Of a stretch of DNA of 52,316 nucleotides, positions 15,517 to 24,594 are shown piece by piece. The notes under the pieces are model-generated. The model ran no database searches, had not been told where the DNA came from, and worked only from the letters and a program-made list of their open reading frames with translations. The position numbers and the translations under genes were made by a program. Each line of letters opens with the position of its first letter. The first letter of the stretch is position 1. Source of the DNA: Halorubrum sp. F4 (GTDB taxonomy: Archaea > Halobacteriota > Halobacteria > Halobacteriales > Haloferacaceae); assembly GCF_027257195.1 (NCBI RefSeq), contig NZ_JAPDFS010000008.1, positions 1-52,316 on the forward strand. The letters run 5' to 3'.

Positions 15517-18500
15517 ACAACCGCAATTTGTTGACAACCGCGACGGGAATACGCTCTCGACGGCGATCAACGCTTACCTCGAAGATCTCGACGAGACGCT
15601 CGCCGACGACCCCGACCTTGACGTCGTTACGGGCTACTTCAACCCCCGCGGATACTTCTCGGTCTCCGATGGCCTCGATCATGTCGACCAGGTCCGGTTA
15701 CTCGTCGGTGCCCAGCCAAGCAACGAAGGGACAGAACGCTGGCGGCAACCCGGAGAGCCACGAGACGAGCAGTACAACCAGAAGCAAATCAACGAGTCCC
15801 TCCAAAGCCTCGATCACAACCTCAAGCGGGACCGCGACCTGCTCGGATTCTCTCGCGAGGTCGACGACAACCTCCAAGAGCTGGTCGACTTCCTCCGGAG
15901 CGACAGCGTCGAAGTCCGCCGTCACGAGAGCCGGTTCATCCACGGGAAGGCGTATCTCTTCTCGGACCACCAGGGCGTAATCGCCGGTTCGTCAAACTTC
16001 ACCGGCGCAGGCCTGAACTCGAATCTGGAGCTCAACATCGGCGCGTACGATCCCCGCGTCACAGGCGAGGTCCAAGACTGGTTTGACGACCTCTGGGCCG
16101 AAAGCGAGGAGTTCGATCTCGCCGCGCTGTACGAGGAACGCTTCGAGCCCTACGATCCGTATCTCATCTATCTGCGCGTACTCTGGGAGCGGTATGGTGA
16201 CGAACTGGAGGAAGAGGAAGACGAAGAAGGCGGCATCAATCTCACGAACTTCCAGCAGGACGCCGTCCGTCGGGCGAGCGGATTCCTTGACAAACACGGC
16301 GGAGTCATCGTCGCCGACGAGGTCGGGCTCGGGAAGACCTACATCGCGGGTGAGCTCCTTCGTCAGTACGTTCAACAGAACCGCCAGCGGGCGTTAGTGG
16401 TGGCACCAGCCTACCTCCGTGACGGGATGTGGACCCAGAAGGAATCGGAGTGGGGCGTCCAGTTCGAGACGGTATCGTACGCGCAACTCCGCCGCGATCG
16501 ACAACTCGGCGGCGACCTCAACGTGTTGAACCTCGAGGTCGACAAGTACCAATTAGTCGTCATCGACGAGGCCCACGCGTTCCGCAACCCCGGAACCCAG
16601 CAGTCCCACGCACTCCGGACGCTCCTGCGTGGAGATCCGCCGAAAGACGTGGTGATGCTCACGGCGACCCCCGTGAATAACTCGCTGTGGGACCTGTACT
16701 ATCTGCTCAACTACTTCATCAAGAACGACGCCGCCTTCGCCAATGAGGGCATCCGGTCGCTCCGCGAGCGGTTCAAGACGGCGCAGTCGGAGGACCCCTC
16801 GGACCTCAGCCCCGACATGCTGTTCGACGTCCTCGACGAGACGACTGTTCGGCGGACTCGGCGGTTCATCAAGAATCATTACGAGAATGCTACGATGCCC
16901 GACGGCGAGGGCGGCTCGGTTCGGATCAACTTCCCCGACCCCAACCCCAAGCGAGTCGATTACACGTTCTCCGATACGTTCGGGGACGCATACTTCGAGG
17001 ACGTTGCCCGTGGGCTGGCCGCAGGAGACCGTGACGAGTCCGAGCTAACGTTGGCCCGGTATCGGCCGTCGTACTACCTCGAAGGCGAGGAAGACGCCTC
17101 AGAGCTTTCACTCGTCGGCCTACTCCGGACGGGTCTGCTCAAGCGGTTCGAGTCGTCGAGCCATGCCTTCGCCAATACACTCGACCGAATGGTACGGCAA
17201 AATCGCGCCGCTCTCCGGCTCATGGAGGAGGGCCGCTTCCCCGATCCCGATGCGATTGACGAGTGGGTGGAGATGGACAGCGACGAGGCGTTCGATGAGA
17301 CGCTCGGTGACGCTTCGGACGGCCACATCCCGCTTAGTGCCGCCGATGTCGACCCTGGACAACTCCGAGCCGACCTCGAAACCGATGTCGAGATTCTCGA
17401 ACGGTGGCGCGACGGCGCAGCCGAGGTCGAACGCAATGATGACGAGAAGCTCCACGCTCTCCGGGATGCGCTTCAGGAGGTCGTCTCAGAGGCACGTGCT
17501 GACGCGCAGTCGGAGGAAGTATCCGACGAAGAAGTCGAGGCGGCTTTCCGTCGCAACCGGAAGGTGCTGCTGTTCTCGTACTACGAGGACACCGTCGACT
17601 GGATCTACGAGTATTTGGAGGAGGCCGTTGCGGATGACGAAGAGCTATCCTGTTACGAGGGCCGGATCGCGGCCGTTAGTGGCGACGGATCGAAGTACGG
17701 CGTGACACGGGAGAAGGCGGTTCATGGCTTCGCGCCGAACTCGGGTGACGCTCCGCCGGATGCGACTGACGAGTTCGACATCCTGATCTCGACGGACGTG
17801 CTCGCCCAGGGTGTCAACCTCCAAGAGGCGCGAACGGTGATCAACTACGACCTTCCGTGGAACCCGATGCGTGTCGTCCAGCGGAATGGTCGTATCGACC
17901 GCGTGAACTCGCCCCACTCGAAGATTTTCCCGATCACGTTCTTCCCAGAGGATCGCCTCGACGACCTCCTCGAACTCGAACACCGCGTCCGCCAGAAGCT
18001 CACGCAGGCCGCCCGGTCGATTGGCGTGAGCGGCGGCGTCATCCCAGACATGGAGTCATTGAACCAGAACTTCGCGGAGCGAGTCGAAGATATCGGTTCG
18101 ATTCAGGAGGAGGACAAGGACTTCTACGAGGAAGGCGGCGGAACTGCGGCCGCCTACTCCGGCGAGGAGTACCGTCAGGAACTCCGCAAGGGGATGGAGA
18201 CGCGCGAAGACCAGGTCACGTCCCTTCCGTGGGCGGCTGGCTCCGGTTTTGTAGGCGACACGCCAGGGTACTTCTTCTGCGCACGGATCGGCGAGGAGGT
18301 ATTCATGCGGTTCCTCCCCGAAGAGTCAGACGAGGACGACGAGGAGATCGTCCAGGACACCCTCACTTGTCTCAAGCGGATCGAGTGCACTGAGGAGACG
18401 GAGCGGACGCTCCCGGAGTCAATGCGCGACCGCGTGTACGATGTGTGGGAGACGGCCCGTTCGGACATCTATACGCAGTGGCAAGAACAGACCGACCCGT

Positions 18501-18874
18501 TGAACGTACAGCCTGACATCCGACGGCTGTTCCGCGAGGTTGCCCAGCACCTGCGGGAGAACTGGCCAGACGATATGACCCAAGACGAGCTTCAGGAGAC
18601 TGTCGAGGCCGTCGAGGCTCCGTGGGGTCGCAGGTACGAACGTGAGCTCCGGGAGATATATGAGGATGAATCGCTCACCCCGATCGAAAGATCCCGGAAG
18701 CTCGTCGAGAAAGTCGAAGATCTCGGTCTCCAGCCGTTCGAAGCGCCTGATCCACTTCCACGGATTCAGGAAGAGGAGGTTAAGCTGATCTGCTGGATGG
18801 TCGTCGCGCCCGAAGAGGATGAAGAGGAAGAGAGTCGGCCTCAGCTTATGTCTCAAGTGACGTTCAGTACATAG
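15509..18874 (+). CDS. PLD-nuclease/SNF2-type helicase fusion
   Basis: 1121 aa. The N-terminal phospholipase D-like nuclease domain has an HxK motif at His145-Gly-Lys147 (FIHGKAYLF) and SSNFTGAGLNSN. Only one clear HKD half is seen, so dimerisation is likely. An SF2/SNF2-type helicase follows: Walker A EVGLGKT at 271-277, DEAH at 353-356, the TATP-like motif VVMLTATPVNNSLWDL and motif VI QRNGRIDR at 791-798. The C-terminus has about 200 further residues without a motif. It would translocate on DNA and cleave unmodified DNA, acting with the methylase translated just before it. Together they resemble a Type ISP restriction enzyme split over two polypeptides, with PLD in place of the Mrr-type nuclease. 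Confidence 0.88.
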   Translation: MTEQPQFVDNRDGNTLSTAINAYLEDLDETLADDPDLDVVTGYFNPRGYFSVSDGLDHVDQVRLLVGAQPSNEGTERWRQPGEPRDEQYNQKQINESLQSLDHNLKRDRDLLGFSREVDDNLQELVDFLRSDSVEVRRHESRFIHGKAYLFSDHQGVIAGSSNFTGAGLNSNLELNIGAYDPRVTGEVQDWFDDLWAESEEFDLAALYEERFEPYDPYLIYLRVLWERYGDELEEEEDEEGGINLTNFQQDAVRRASGFLDKHGGVIVADEVGLGKTYIAGELLRQYVQQNRQRALVVAPAYLRDGMWTQKESEWGVQFETVSYAQLRRDRQLGGDLNVLNLEVDKYQLVVIDEAHAFRNPGTQQSHALRTLLRGDPPKDVVMLTATPVNNSLWDLYYLLNYFIKNDAAFANEGIRSLRERFKTAQSEDPSDLSPDMLFDVLDETTVRRTRRFIKNHYENATMPDGEGGSVRINFPDPNPKRVDYTFSDTFGDAYFEDVARGLAAGDRDESELTLARYRPSYYLEGEEDASELSLVGLLRTGLLKRFESSSHAFANTLDRMVRQNRAALRLMEEGRFPDPDAIDEWVEMDSDEAFDETLGDASDGHIPLSAADVDPGQLRADLETDVEILERWRDGAAEVERNDDEKLHALRDALQEVVSEARADAQSEEVSDEEVEAAFRRNRKVLLFSYYEDTVDWIYEYLEEAVADDEELSCYEGRIAAVSGDGSKYGVTREKAVHGFAPNSGDAPPDATDEFDILISTDVLAQGVNLQEARTVINYDLPWNPMRVVQRNGRIDRVNSPHSKIFPITFFPEDRLDDLLELEHRVRQKLTQAARSIGVSGGVIPDMESLNQNFAERVEDIGSIQEEDKDFYEEGGGTAAAYSGEEYRQELRKGMETREDQVTSLPWAAGSGFVGDTPGYFFCARIGEEVFMRFLPEESDEDDEEIVQDTLTCLKRIECTEETERTLPESMRDRVYDVWETARSDIYTQWQEQTDPLNVQPDIRRLFREVAQHLRENWPDDMTQDELQETVEAVEAPWGRRYERELREIYEDESLTPIERSRKLVEKVEDLGLQPFEAPDPLPRIQEEEVKLICWMVVAPEEDEEEESRPQLMSQVTFST

Positions 18875-19039
18875 GAGGGTATTCGGTTCATCCGATCTTT
18901 AGGGTAGAGCCTGCTAAATCCCCAGTGTGTGAAGAGTATGAACCTGAAACGGTGGAGTAACTCGTCCCATAGGAAATCTCATAAATCCAATAGTTTCGAA
19001 TGAACTAGTCGCAGCCTACGGATTTGACTGGTCGTGACT
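18875..19039. other. intergenic, no gene seen
   Basis: Spacer between the restriction operon and the repeat-bounded cassette. No feature is recognised. Confidence 0.4.
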
Positions 19040-19172
19040 ATTGCGCTAATCCCGGCCACTCGGTAGCACGATAGACCTGCAACGGACGTTTTTCGCTTTC
19101 ATTCACACAACGTTCGAGATCAACCCCTTATGTAACAATTCGATGACCAGAGAACGGAGAGTGTCACATAAG
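19040..19172 (+). repeat. 133-bp dispersed repeat, copy A
   Basis: Aligns over its whole length with 25325-25457 in the same orientation (for example ATTGCGCnAATCCCGGCCACT and CGTTTTTCG in both). It ends in an inverted repeat, CTTATGTAACA (19127-19137) and TGTCACATAAG (19162-19172). The inverted repeat alone recurs at 31463-31508. Confidence 0.8.
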
Positions 19173-19346
19173 AACGCTTCATGGAATGGTTCACAAGGCA
19201 CTGTTTTCATCTCTCTATCGGTGAATCAGCCGTGAGAATGAGCGTGCGTACTGAACACGCTTCGAGAGAGGGATCTGTGCGATAGTTGGCTTGTCTGTGT
19301 TTTCCAGTAGTTCTATCATTGTTGGGTGGAAAATGACGGGCAGGTA

Positions 19347-19706
19347 ATGAGACGGCGGACATTCCTCCGAATCGGCATCACTGTGGGACTCTTGGGTGGG
19401 CTGACTAGCTGTGATAGTGACTCCAGCAACGAATTGACGACGAGTCCATCTTTGAACATCTTGACGAGAGTGGCTGGTCGATACCCGAACTGATGGCGCA
19501 GCATCCCCGTTTCAAGGACCTCGAAGTCTCTTGTGGTCACATTCAAGAGCGGTGTCAGATGTTTGTAGACATTGATTTGGCCTATCGAGAGCATCACGAC
19601 ATATACGAGATTACGATGTGGGGGCCACTATATTTGGAGAGTGAGATAGAAGCCGAGAATCAGCTGAGGCCGCGGTCCAGTAGGATTTATAATGAATTTG
19701 AATAGT
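19347..19706 (+). pseudogene. frameshifted Tat-type lipoprotein
   Basis: ATG at 19347 opens MRRRTFLRIGITVGLLGGLTSC, a twin-arginine signal with a lipobox Cys at residue 22. That frame stops at about 19462. The rest continues in another frame from about 19430: DDESIFEHLDESGWSIPEL, then MAQHPRFKDLEVSC onward to the stop at 19705. One indel in the linker after the lipobox separates the halves. The second part still overlaps the next gene by 14 nt, so it was the first gene of the ABC-system operon. It would have been an exported, membrane-anchored protein of about 115 aa; no function is recognised. Confidence 0.6.
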
Positions 19707-20453
19707 ATTTCTGCGTCCGACTATCTCACATTTGGTCGGCCAGTAGAATTTGTGCTTGTACTTGTAGCACAGGTGTTCACGATACTATTCGCTATTATTC
19801 CGAGCGCACCACCAGTCGTCCAACTCCCAGGATCGAAAGAGATGGTGATGTGGAGCTTGGGAGGGGCTATTCTTCTCCTATTCGGAGGGTTATTTTACAC
19901 AACCGGGTGGGTAAGTAGGCAAACCTACTCAATTACTTTCCAGAAAACCCGCCACCAACTAATTTCATTCTTAGCATACGCAACTCTCGGTATATCTGCT
20001 GTCCTATTTGCGTACGTGATGTTCATTCTCCCGTATCCAAATAGCTCTCTCGGGGTTGTGGATATTGGAGCAGGTCTGGTTTACTCAGCCATATTTGCTG
20101 AATCGATTTTAGTGCTGCTCGGAGGGCGGATTTGGCGTACGACAGATACCGAATCGCTCAGGCTGGATATCAAAGAGTTTGTTCAGGCCTTGCACTCATT
20201 TAGAGACGATCCCGTTTCTTCTACAGATCGTGTTGAGCTGATTTCTACGCGGGGGGAAAGAATAGTTGACCGTTTAGCGGAATCAAAATTCAAAGAATCT
20301 CAAGACCTGTCTCAGGAACTTGAAGAATGGCTGTCTGATTTCGACGAAGCCTCTACTTTGCCTATTCACGAGGATATTGCTACTGCTGAGTCCATATCTG
20401 AAATCACCAAGAATTTATGTAGTCTTGTTCCCGACTTGGAAAGTAATGGATGA
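19692..20453 (+). CDS. four-TM membrane protein of SMC-ATPase operon
   Basis: 253 aa. Four hydrophobic segments (about 15-35, 52-73, 89-113 and 124-147) are followed by a cytosolic 100-residue helical domain (RLDIKEFVQALHSF, ESQDLSQELEEWLSDFDEA). It overlaps the next gene by 8 nt. In the inferred ABC-three-component arrangement it occupies the effector position, so it could permeabilise or depolarise the membrane on activation. That role is inferred from gene order and topology. No homologous family is recognised. Confidence 0.65.
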   Translation: MNLNSISASDYLTFGRPVEFVLVLVAQVFTILFAIIPSAPPVVQLPGSKEMVMWSLGGAILLLFGGLFYTTGWVSRQTYSITFQKTRHQLISFLAYATLGISAVLFAYVMFILPYPNSSLGVVDIGAGLVYSAIFAESILVLLGGRIWRTTDTESLRLDIKEFVQALHSFRDDPVSSTDRVELISTRGERIVDRLAESKFKESQDLSQELEEWLSDFDEASTLPIHEDIATAESISEITKNLCSLVPDLESNG

Positions 20454-21027
20454 TAGTGTCCTCGTAGAAAAATATCCCCGAGGCGAGGATCTCGATGAAC
20501 ACACGGAGGGTATTGCTATTCTGTGTGAGTCAGGAGCTAATTGCTTCCAGGAACCGGTTACCTCAGTTCTTGAGTCTGCATTCACTGATACGCAAGGATA
20601 CGGAGATTCAATCAGTGCTTCACCTAACGAAGATGCTATTGATTATCTACGGACGTCCTGCCCCGAAAACGGCGGGAGCCGCGAAGAGCAGGTTAACGCA
20701 CAAAAGTATCTGCTTAGCCACAGCCTGTGGCTGTTGAGCCATGAGACAATTCTAGAAGATGATCTGCGACTTTCCCTGAATCTGCAGATTCGATTACTTC
20801 CCCGACAGGCCTGTGTTCTCAGTTGGGTCAATCCGTCGGAAGACCAAGAAGCAATTAAGCGCGAAATAAAAAGCATTTATCCAGACGCAGTAGTAGCAAC
20901 CTCTCTAGGAGATCTAAAACAGAGTGTGCAGTCCTATCTGGGTTGGCAGGTGAACCCCAATGGCAGCGCTCAGACTGTTATTGAGTGGAGTCATGAAGCC
21001 GCAGAGGCAATAGATGTGATTGGATGA
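20446..21027 (+). CDS. hypothetical protein of SMC-ATPase operon (193 aa)
   Basis: ATG at 20446 overlaps the preceding stop by 8 nt (ATGGATGA), which fixes the start. The mixed alpha/beta protein has no transmembrane segment and no catalytic motif I can name. Conserved-looking blocks are AQKYLLSHSLWLLSHETIL and DLRLSLNLQIRLLPRQACVLSW. Size and place next to the ATPase genes fit a middle component (adaptor) of an ABC-three-component system. It ends 1 nt before the next ATG. Confidence 0.6.
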   Translation: MDDSVLVEKYPRGEDLDEHTEGIAILCESGANCFQEPVTSVLESAFTDTQGYGDSISASPNEDAIDYLRTSCPENGGSREEQVNAQKYLLSHSLWLLSHETILEDDLRLSLNLQIRLLPRQACVLSWVNPSEDQEAIKREIKSIYPDAVVATSLGDLKQSVQSYLGWQVNPNGSAQTVIEWSHEAAEAIDVIG

Positions 21028-21028
21028 T

Positions 21029-21940
21029 ATGAGCGTGGAATGGCTTGCGGTCCGTAGGGTTGGTGAGTGGGCGGGTCTTCGAGAAGAATCTTTAGAAGAT
21101 TATCTATCGCTCATCGATCCGATTCATGAGAATGCGATTGAGAACCCAAACTCTCCAGTGAATGGAGTGGACGATAGCCAGTCTAATTACTTTGACTTAT
21201 TGAATACGTATGTATTCTCTTCTGTCGAAGTGGTTGGGTTGCTTAAAGAAAGAGGGGTTGATCAAGAAATCGTAGCTAAATTCGAGAAGGGGAATGTCCC
21301 AATACAGGAAGCATTTAACCAGTACTCTGTGGTGGATTACGGCCTTGATGAGCTCGTTGACCTCATTATGCTCATAAAATTCTTCGACCAGTACCAAGAC
21401 CGGACTGGGGAAAGTGCGGTTCAGCCTCTTGAGAAGGTACACACGTTAATTTATTTGGTGAATCACAGGTTATCCGAAGAAGACAGTAATTCGACCACCT
21501 CTCTCGGGTTTGGGATGCTGGAAAGGACGGGGTTCAGATACACATTCAGGAAGAGAGAGGGGTTTGTTTGGTCGGATAGTCTCCAACGAGATATTGACCG
21601 CTTGGTCGCTTGGAGTGTTCTTGACAAAGAAATCGTGGAGGACCCGCAGCAAGAGTGGGATCTTTCATACGCCGTTTCGGCAGGTAAGGCAGCAGAGATG
21701 TTCCTCGTAAGGTTCAGAAGTGAGCTTGACAGCTTTGATAGCCTGCTCCTGAACGAATGGGAGTTCAAGCAAAATGACGTTCTACGAGATTTAGCAGACT
21801 CCTCCAAGGTTGGCCTTACCGACCATCTGAAAACAATCTCGAAGTTTGCTGATTGCCCCGAAGGCCGAATTGTGCTCAACGGCCGAGCGAAGCGTTTCGA
21901 AAACAAGGACGACAACACAGAGATTGCCATCAATGCCTGA
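21029..21940 (+). CDS. hypothetical protein of SMC-ATPase operon (303 aa)
   Basis: ATG at 21029, immediately after the upstream TGA. A mostly helical soluble protein (YGLDELVDLIMLIKFFDQYQ, LEKVHTLIYLVNHRLSEED). Residues about 165-245 look like a winged-helix module (MLERTGFRYTFRKREGFVWS, SLQRDIDRLVAWSVLDKEIV), a pattern often seen in middle components of SMC-linked defence systems. It overlaps the ATPase gene by 8 nt. The function is inferred as the adaptor between the ATPase and the membrane protein; no family is recognised. Confidence 0.6.
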   Translation: MSVEWLAVRRVGEWAGLREESLEDYLSLIDPIHENAIENPNSPVNGVDDSQSNYFDLLNTYVFSSVEVVGLLKERGVDQEIVAKFEKGNVPIQEAFNQYSVVDYGLDELVDLIMLIKFFDQYQDRTGESAVQPLEKVHTLIYLVNHRLSEEDSNSTTSLGFGMLERTGFRYTFRKREGFVWSDSLQRDIDRLVAWSVLDKEIVEDPQQEWDLSYAVSAGKAAEMFLVRFRSELDSFDSLLLNEWEFKQNDVLRDLADSSKVGLTDHLKTISKFADCPEGRIVLNGRAKRFENKDDNTEIAINA

Positions 21941-23990
21941 AATTCCACCCGTATTCAACGAGGTTGCAGAGAAAATTGACCGTGAGACAGAGTTCACCGA
22001 GGAACAGCAGGAACGCTTCAAGAGCTATTTTTTGGAGCATTATGGCGGGGTATCCTTTTCTACCCAAGATGTCCGCCTTGACGGGATCTCCGCGGAAAGC
22101 TTCCGAGTCTTGAGTCAGGTGGATGTTGATTTCGACCGTCAGGACACAATACTCTATGGACAGAACTCAAAGGGTAAAACTAGCTTAGTCAAATCTCTAT
22201 TGTACAATATTGCTGGTCTCCCCGAAAATCCATCAGCCTACGACATGACGAATCTCATTAAATCTGATAGGTCAAACCTGAGTACAAAAGGCTATTGGAC
22301 AATCGATGACTCGCCATACAGTCTTGAAAGAACTCTTAGACAGAGTGGCCAAGGAAGTTCGCTAAGCGGTGATGATGAACCATATCTCTTAGAGGGACAT
22401 TCAAAAGAACCAACGATCTCGACGGAATTTACAGATCCGTCGGATGTACTTGAGAAATTTGGGCTGCAACAACTTCGGCTGAGGGGTCACGACCCTTACG
22501 AGGTATTATCACTGTTTTTCTTGATGTCCGAGGATTTCACGCGATTCCTTGGAGAAAAGCACTCTGACTTGCTTGACTTGCTTTTCGGAATAAACATAAC
22601 AACAGTAGTTCAGGCTGTAGAGGCTGAGATTGAAGAACTTGAACTACAGGACGAAGAAGAGAAATCAGCTCAGAAGCTTCGGGAGTATCAGGCTGAGAGA
22701 GATAATTTAGAGGATGAAAAGACAAATATTGAACAAAAGAAGTCACAACTGACGAATAAACTCACGGGAAAACAGGAGCGGCTTGAATCTATTGAAGATG
22801 CTCTATCGGGGAAAAATGAGTTGGACAGTCTCCGACAGCGCAAGAACGAATTAGAGAGTCGTAGAGCAGATGCGAAAGTAAAACGAAGTGATGTTGTCGA
22901 AGAACTTGGCAGTGCTCGGCGTACTATTAAGCGATATGAAGACACAGAGTTGTTGGATGATGTTGAGGATATTGGCGAAGAACTCCAGAACTTTCTGACT
23001 ATCCCTGACCGTTGTCCAATTTGCACTAACCGCGTTGATCAGGAACAGCGAGAGCGCCTTCTGGAAGAGCATGACTGTCCTCTCTGTGCTAAGAAGATGC
23101 CTGATGATCGGTATCGAACTGAAGTAGAGAATCTTGATTCAGACAAGGTCTCCGACACGACTTCCAAGAAGCACACTGAGGAACTAAAAGAACTCCGTGA
23201 GAAAGAGCAAGAGCTTGAGGGTCAGAAAGCCCGCTTAGACCAAAAGATATCATCTATCGAATCTGAGATAGAGAGGGTTACAAAGGATATTGAGGACCAT
23301 GACTTGGCCGAGTTAGCTGACGAGCAAGATATTTTACGCCGCGAAGTACAGGATTTACGCGACTCAGCAGTTGAAACCGAAGTAAAACTTGGTTCTGTCA
23401 AAGATAGATTAGAAATATTGGAATTCGAAATAAAGGCACAAAAGCATCTCAAAGCGAAAGCCAAGGAAAAGGTGGCACGGAAAGATGCCGTCAAGCGCTT
23501 CAACGATATCATATCAGAAGCGCGAGATTCCCAGAGACAGGAAATTAAGAGAAAAATTGCTAGCCAAATTCAAGAGTTGTTTGATCACTTTGAGGAGGGC
23601 AGTCTAAAGAACGCACACAACGTCGAGTTCAAGTCGGGGGGCTCGTATCACTTCGAAATCAAAACCAACGATCAAATTTTGGACTCCTATATAGCAGACG
23701 AAAGTACCGCGGAAATAAATCTACACGCTCTTCTCTTCCACACGGCGGTACTCAAGCTACTGAGCGAATCTGTCAATAGTCCGCCGTTACGACTTTTCAT
23801 TATTGATTCTCCATTCGATAATGAGGTGGACGAGCAGAACGCGAATGACATTTCTAATTATCTTAGCCATCTACCAGAAATTCTCCCAGAATATCAAATT
23901 GTAATTGCTTCGGCAGACACAGACACGTTCAATCCCACAGAATATGAGGACTCTTTTGAGATGAAAGAGTTTGAGGGTTCGACGGCATAG
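21933..23990 (+). CDS. Rad50/SMC-like ATPase with zinc hook
   Basis: 685 aa. Walker A is G76-QNSKGKTS84. Long heptad coiled coils span about 225-355 and 400-560, separated by a zinc hook C361-PIC364 / C382-PLC385 as in Rad50. Walker B/D-loop IIDSPFDNEVDEQN has its catalytic Asp at about 625. A typical LSGG signature is not obvious; the ESTAEINLHALLFH stretch sits at its expected place. Such ATPases clamp or sense DNA ends in Lamassu and ABC-three-component defence systems and in repair. The start at 21933 overlaps the previous stop by 8 nt (ATGCCTGA). It is the last gene of the operon. Confidence 0.88.
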   Translation: MPEIPPVFNEVAEKIDRETEFTEEQQERFKSYFLEHYGGVSFSTQDVRLDGISAESFRVLSQVDVDFDRQDTILYGQNSKGKTSLVKSLLYNIAGLPENPSAYDMTNLIKSDRSNLSTKGYWTIDDSPYSLERTLRQSGQGSSLSGDDEPYLLEGHSKEPTISTEFTDPSDVLEKFGLQQLRLRGHDPYEVLSLFFLMSEDFTRFLGEKHSDLLDLLFGINITTVVQAVEAEIEELELQDEEEKSAQKLREYQAERDNLEDEKTNIEQKKSQLTNKLTGKQERLESIEDALSGKNELDSLRQRKNELESRRADAKVKRSDVVEELGSARRTIKRYEDTELLDDVEDIGEELQNFLTIPDRCPICTNRVDQEQRERLLEEHDCPLCAKKMPDDRYRTEVENLDSDKVSDTTSKKHTEELKELREKEQELEGQKARLDQKISSIESEIERVTKDIEDHDLAELADEQDILRREVQDLRDSAVETEVKLGSVKDRLEILEFEIKAQKHLKAKAKEKVARKDAVKRFNDIISEARDSQRQEIKRKIASQIQELFDHFEEGSLKNAHNVEFKSGGSYHFEIKTNDQILDSYIADESTAEINLHALLFHTAVLKLLSESVNSPPLRLFIIDSPFDNEVDEQNANDISNYLSHLPEILPEYQIVIASADTDTFNPTEYEDSFEMKEFEGSTA

Positions 23991-24303
23991 TAAGAACCCA
24001 TCCCCGAGAACCGATCTCACGGCCCACAGGACCTTTCGATTGACCGCAGAACGCGGGCTATTTCTGTACGCGGGGAAACCGTATTCGTCGATGCGGACAA
24101 CCTGTCACGCACCGCGGTTGAACGCTTGACACGTGGGATTTCTCCCCAATCTCCAACGGTTTGCTGCCACTAGATTTACGCTCCCAACGAGACCATCCCT
24201 CGGTGTTATTGCGCCAATTTATACGCTAATAGCTGGACCAATTTTAGATCAACGGAGCTGTTGCTTTCGTTTTCGATGCCAAACTGTTAGAAGTAGTCAG
24301 TTG
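23991..24303. other. intergenic region with decayed coding fragments
   Basis: No intact gene. A short plus frame near 24032-24140 (LSIDRRTRAISVRGETVFVD) has protein-like composition but neither start nor stop context. It looks like gene debris. Confidence 0.3.
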
Positions 24304-24305
24304 TT

Positions 24306-24542
24306 CTGGAGAACAGAGTGACCGACAACAGTCACTCGGTCGCTTTGAGGAGCACCGAGCGATATTGATCCGAGTGTGGGAACACTTCCGAACTGATGAC
24401 TACGGCATAGGTGCCGACGTGACCGTAGCGGGCCTCGCAGCGGGCTCTCCACAGCGCCTACCGACTCGAGGAGGTTCTGGACGTGCTCGCGACAGAGGAC
24501 GGAGTCTTGGAGGACCTCGAGGAGGGTGACCGACAGCTGTAA
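24306..24542 (+). pseudogene. decayed winged-helix-like gene remnant
   Basis: Two plus frames joined by an indel near 24430. The first reads GRFEEHRAILIRVWEHFRTD, the second ERASQRALHSAYRLEEVLDV and ends at TAA (24540-24542). The pattern resembles a small HTH protein. No start codon is assignable and no identity is recognised. Confidence 0.35.
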
Positions 24543-24594
24543 GCCGGAGTTCTGAAATGGATCGCTTTTGTCTCTCCGGTGAAACCGAGGTACC

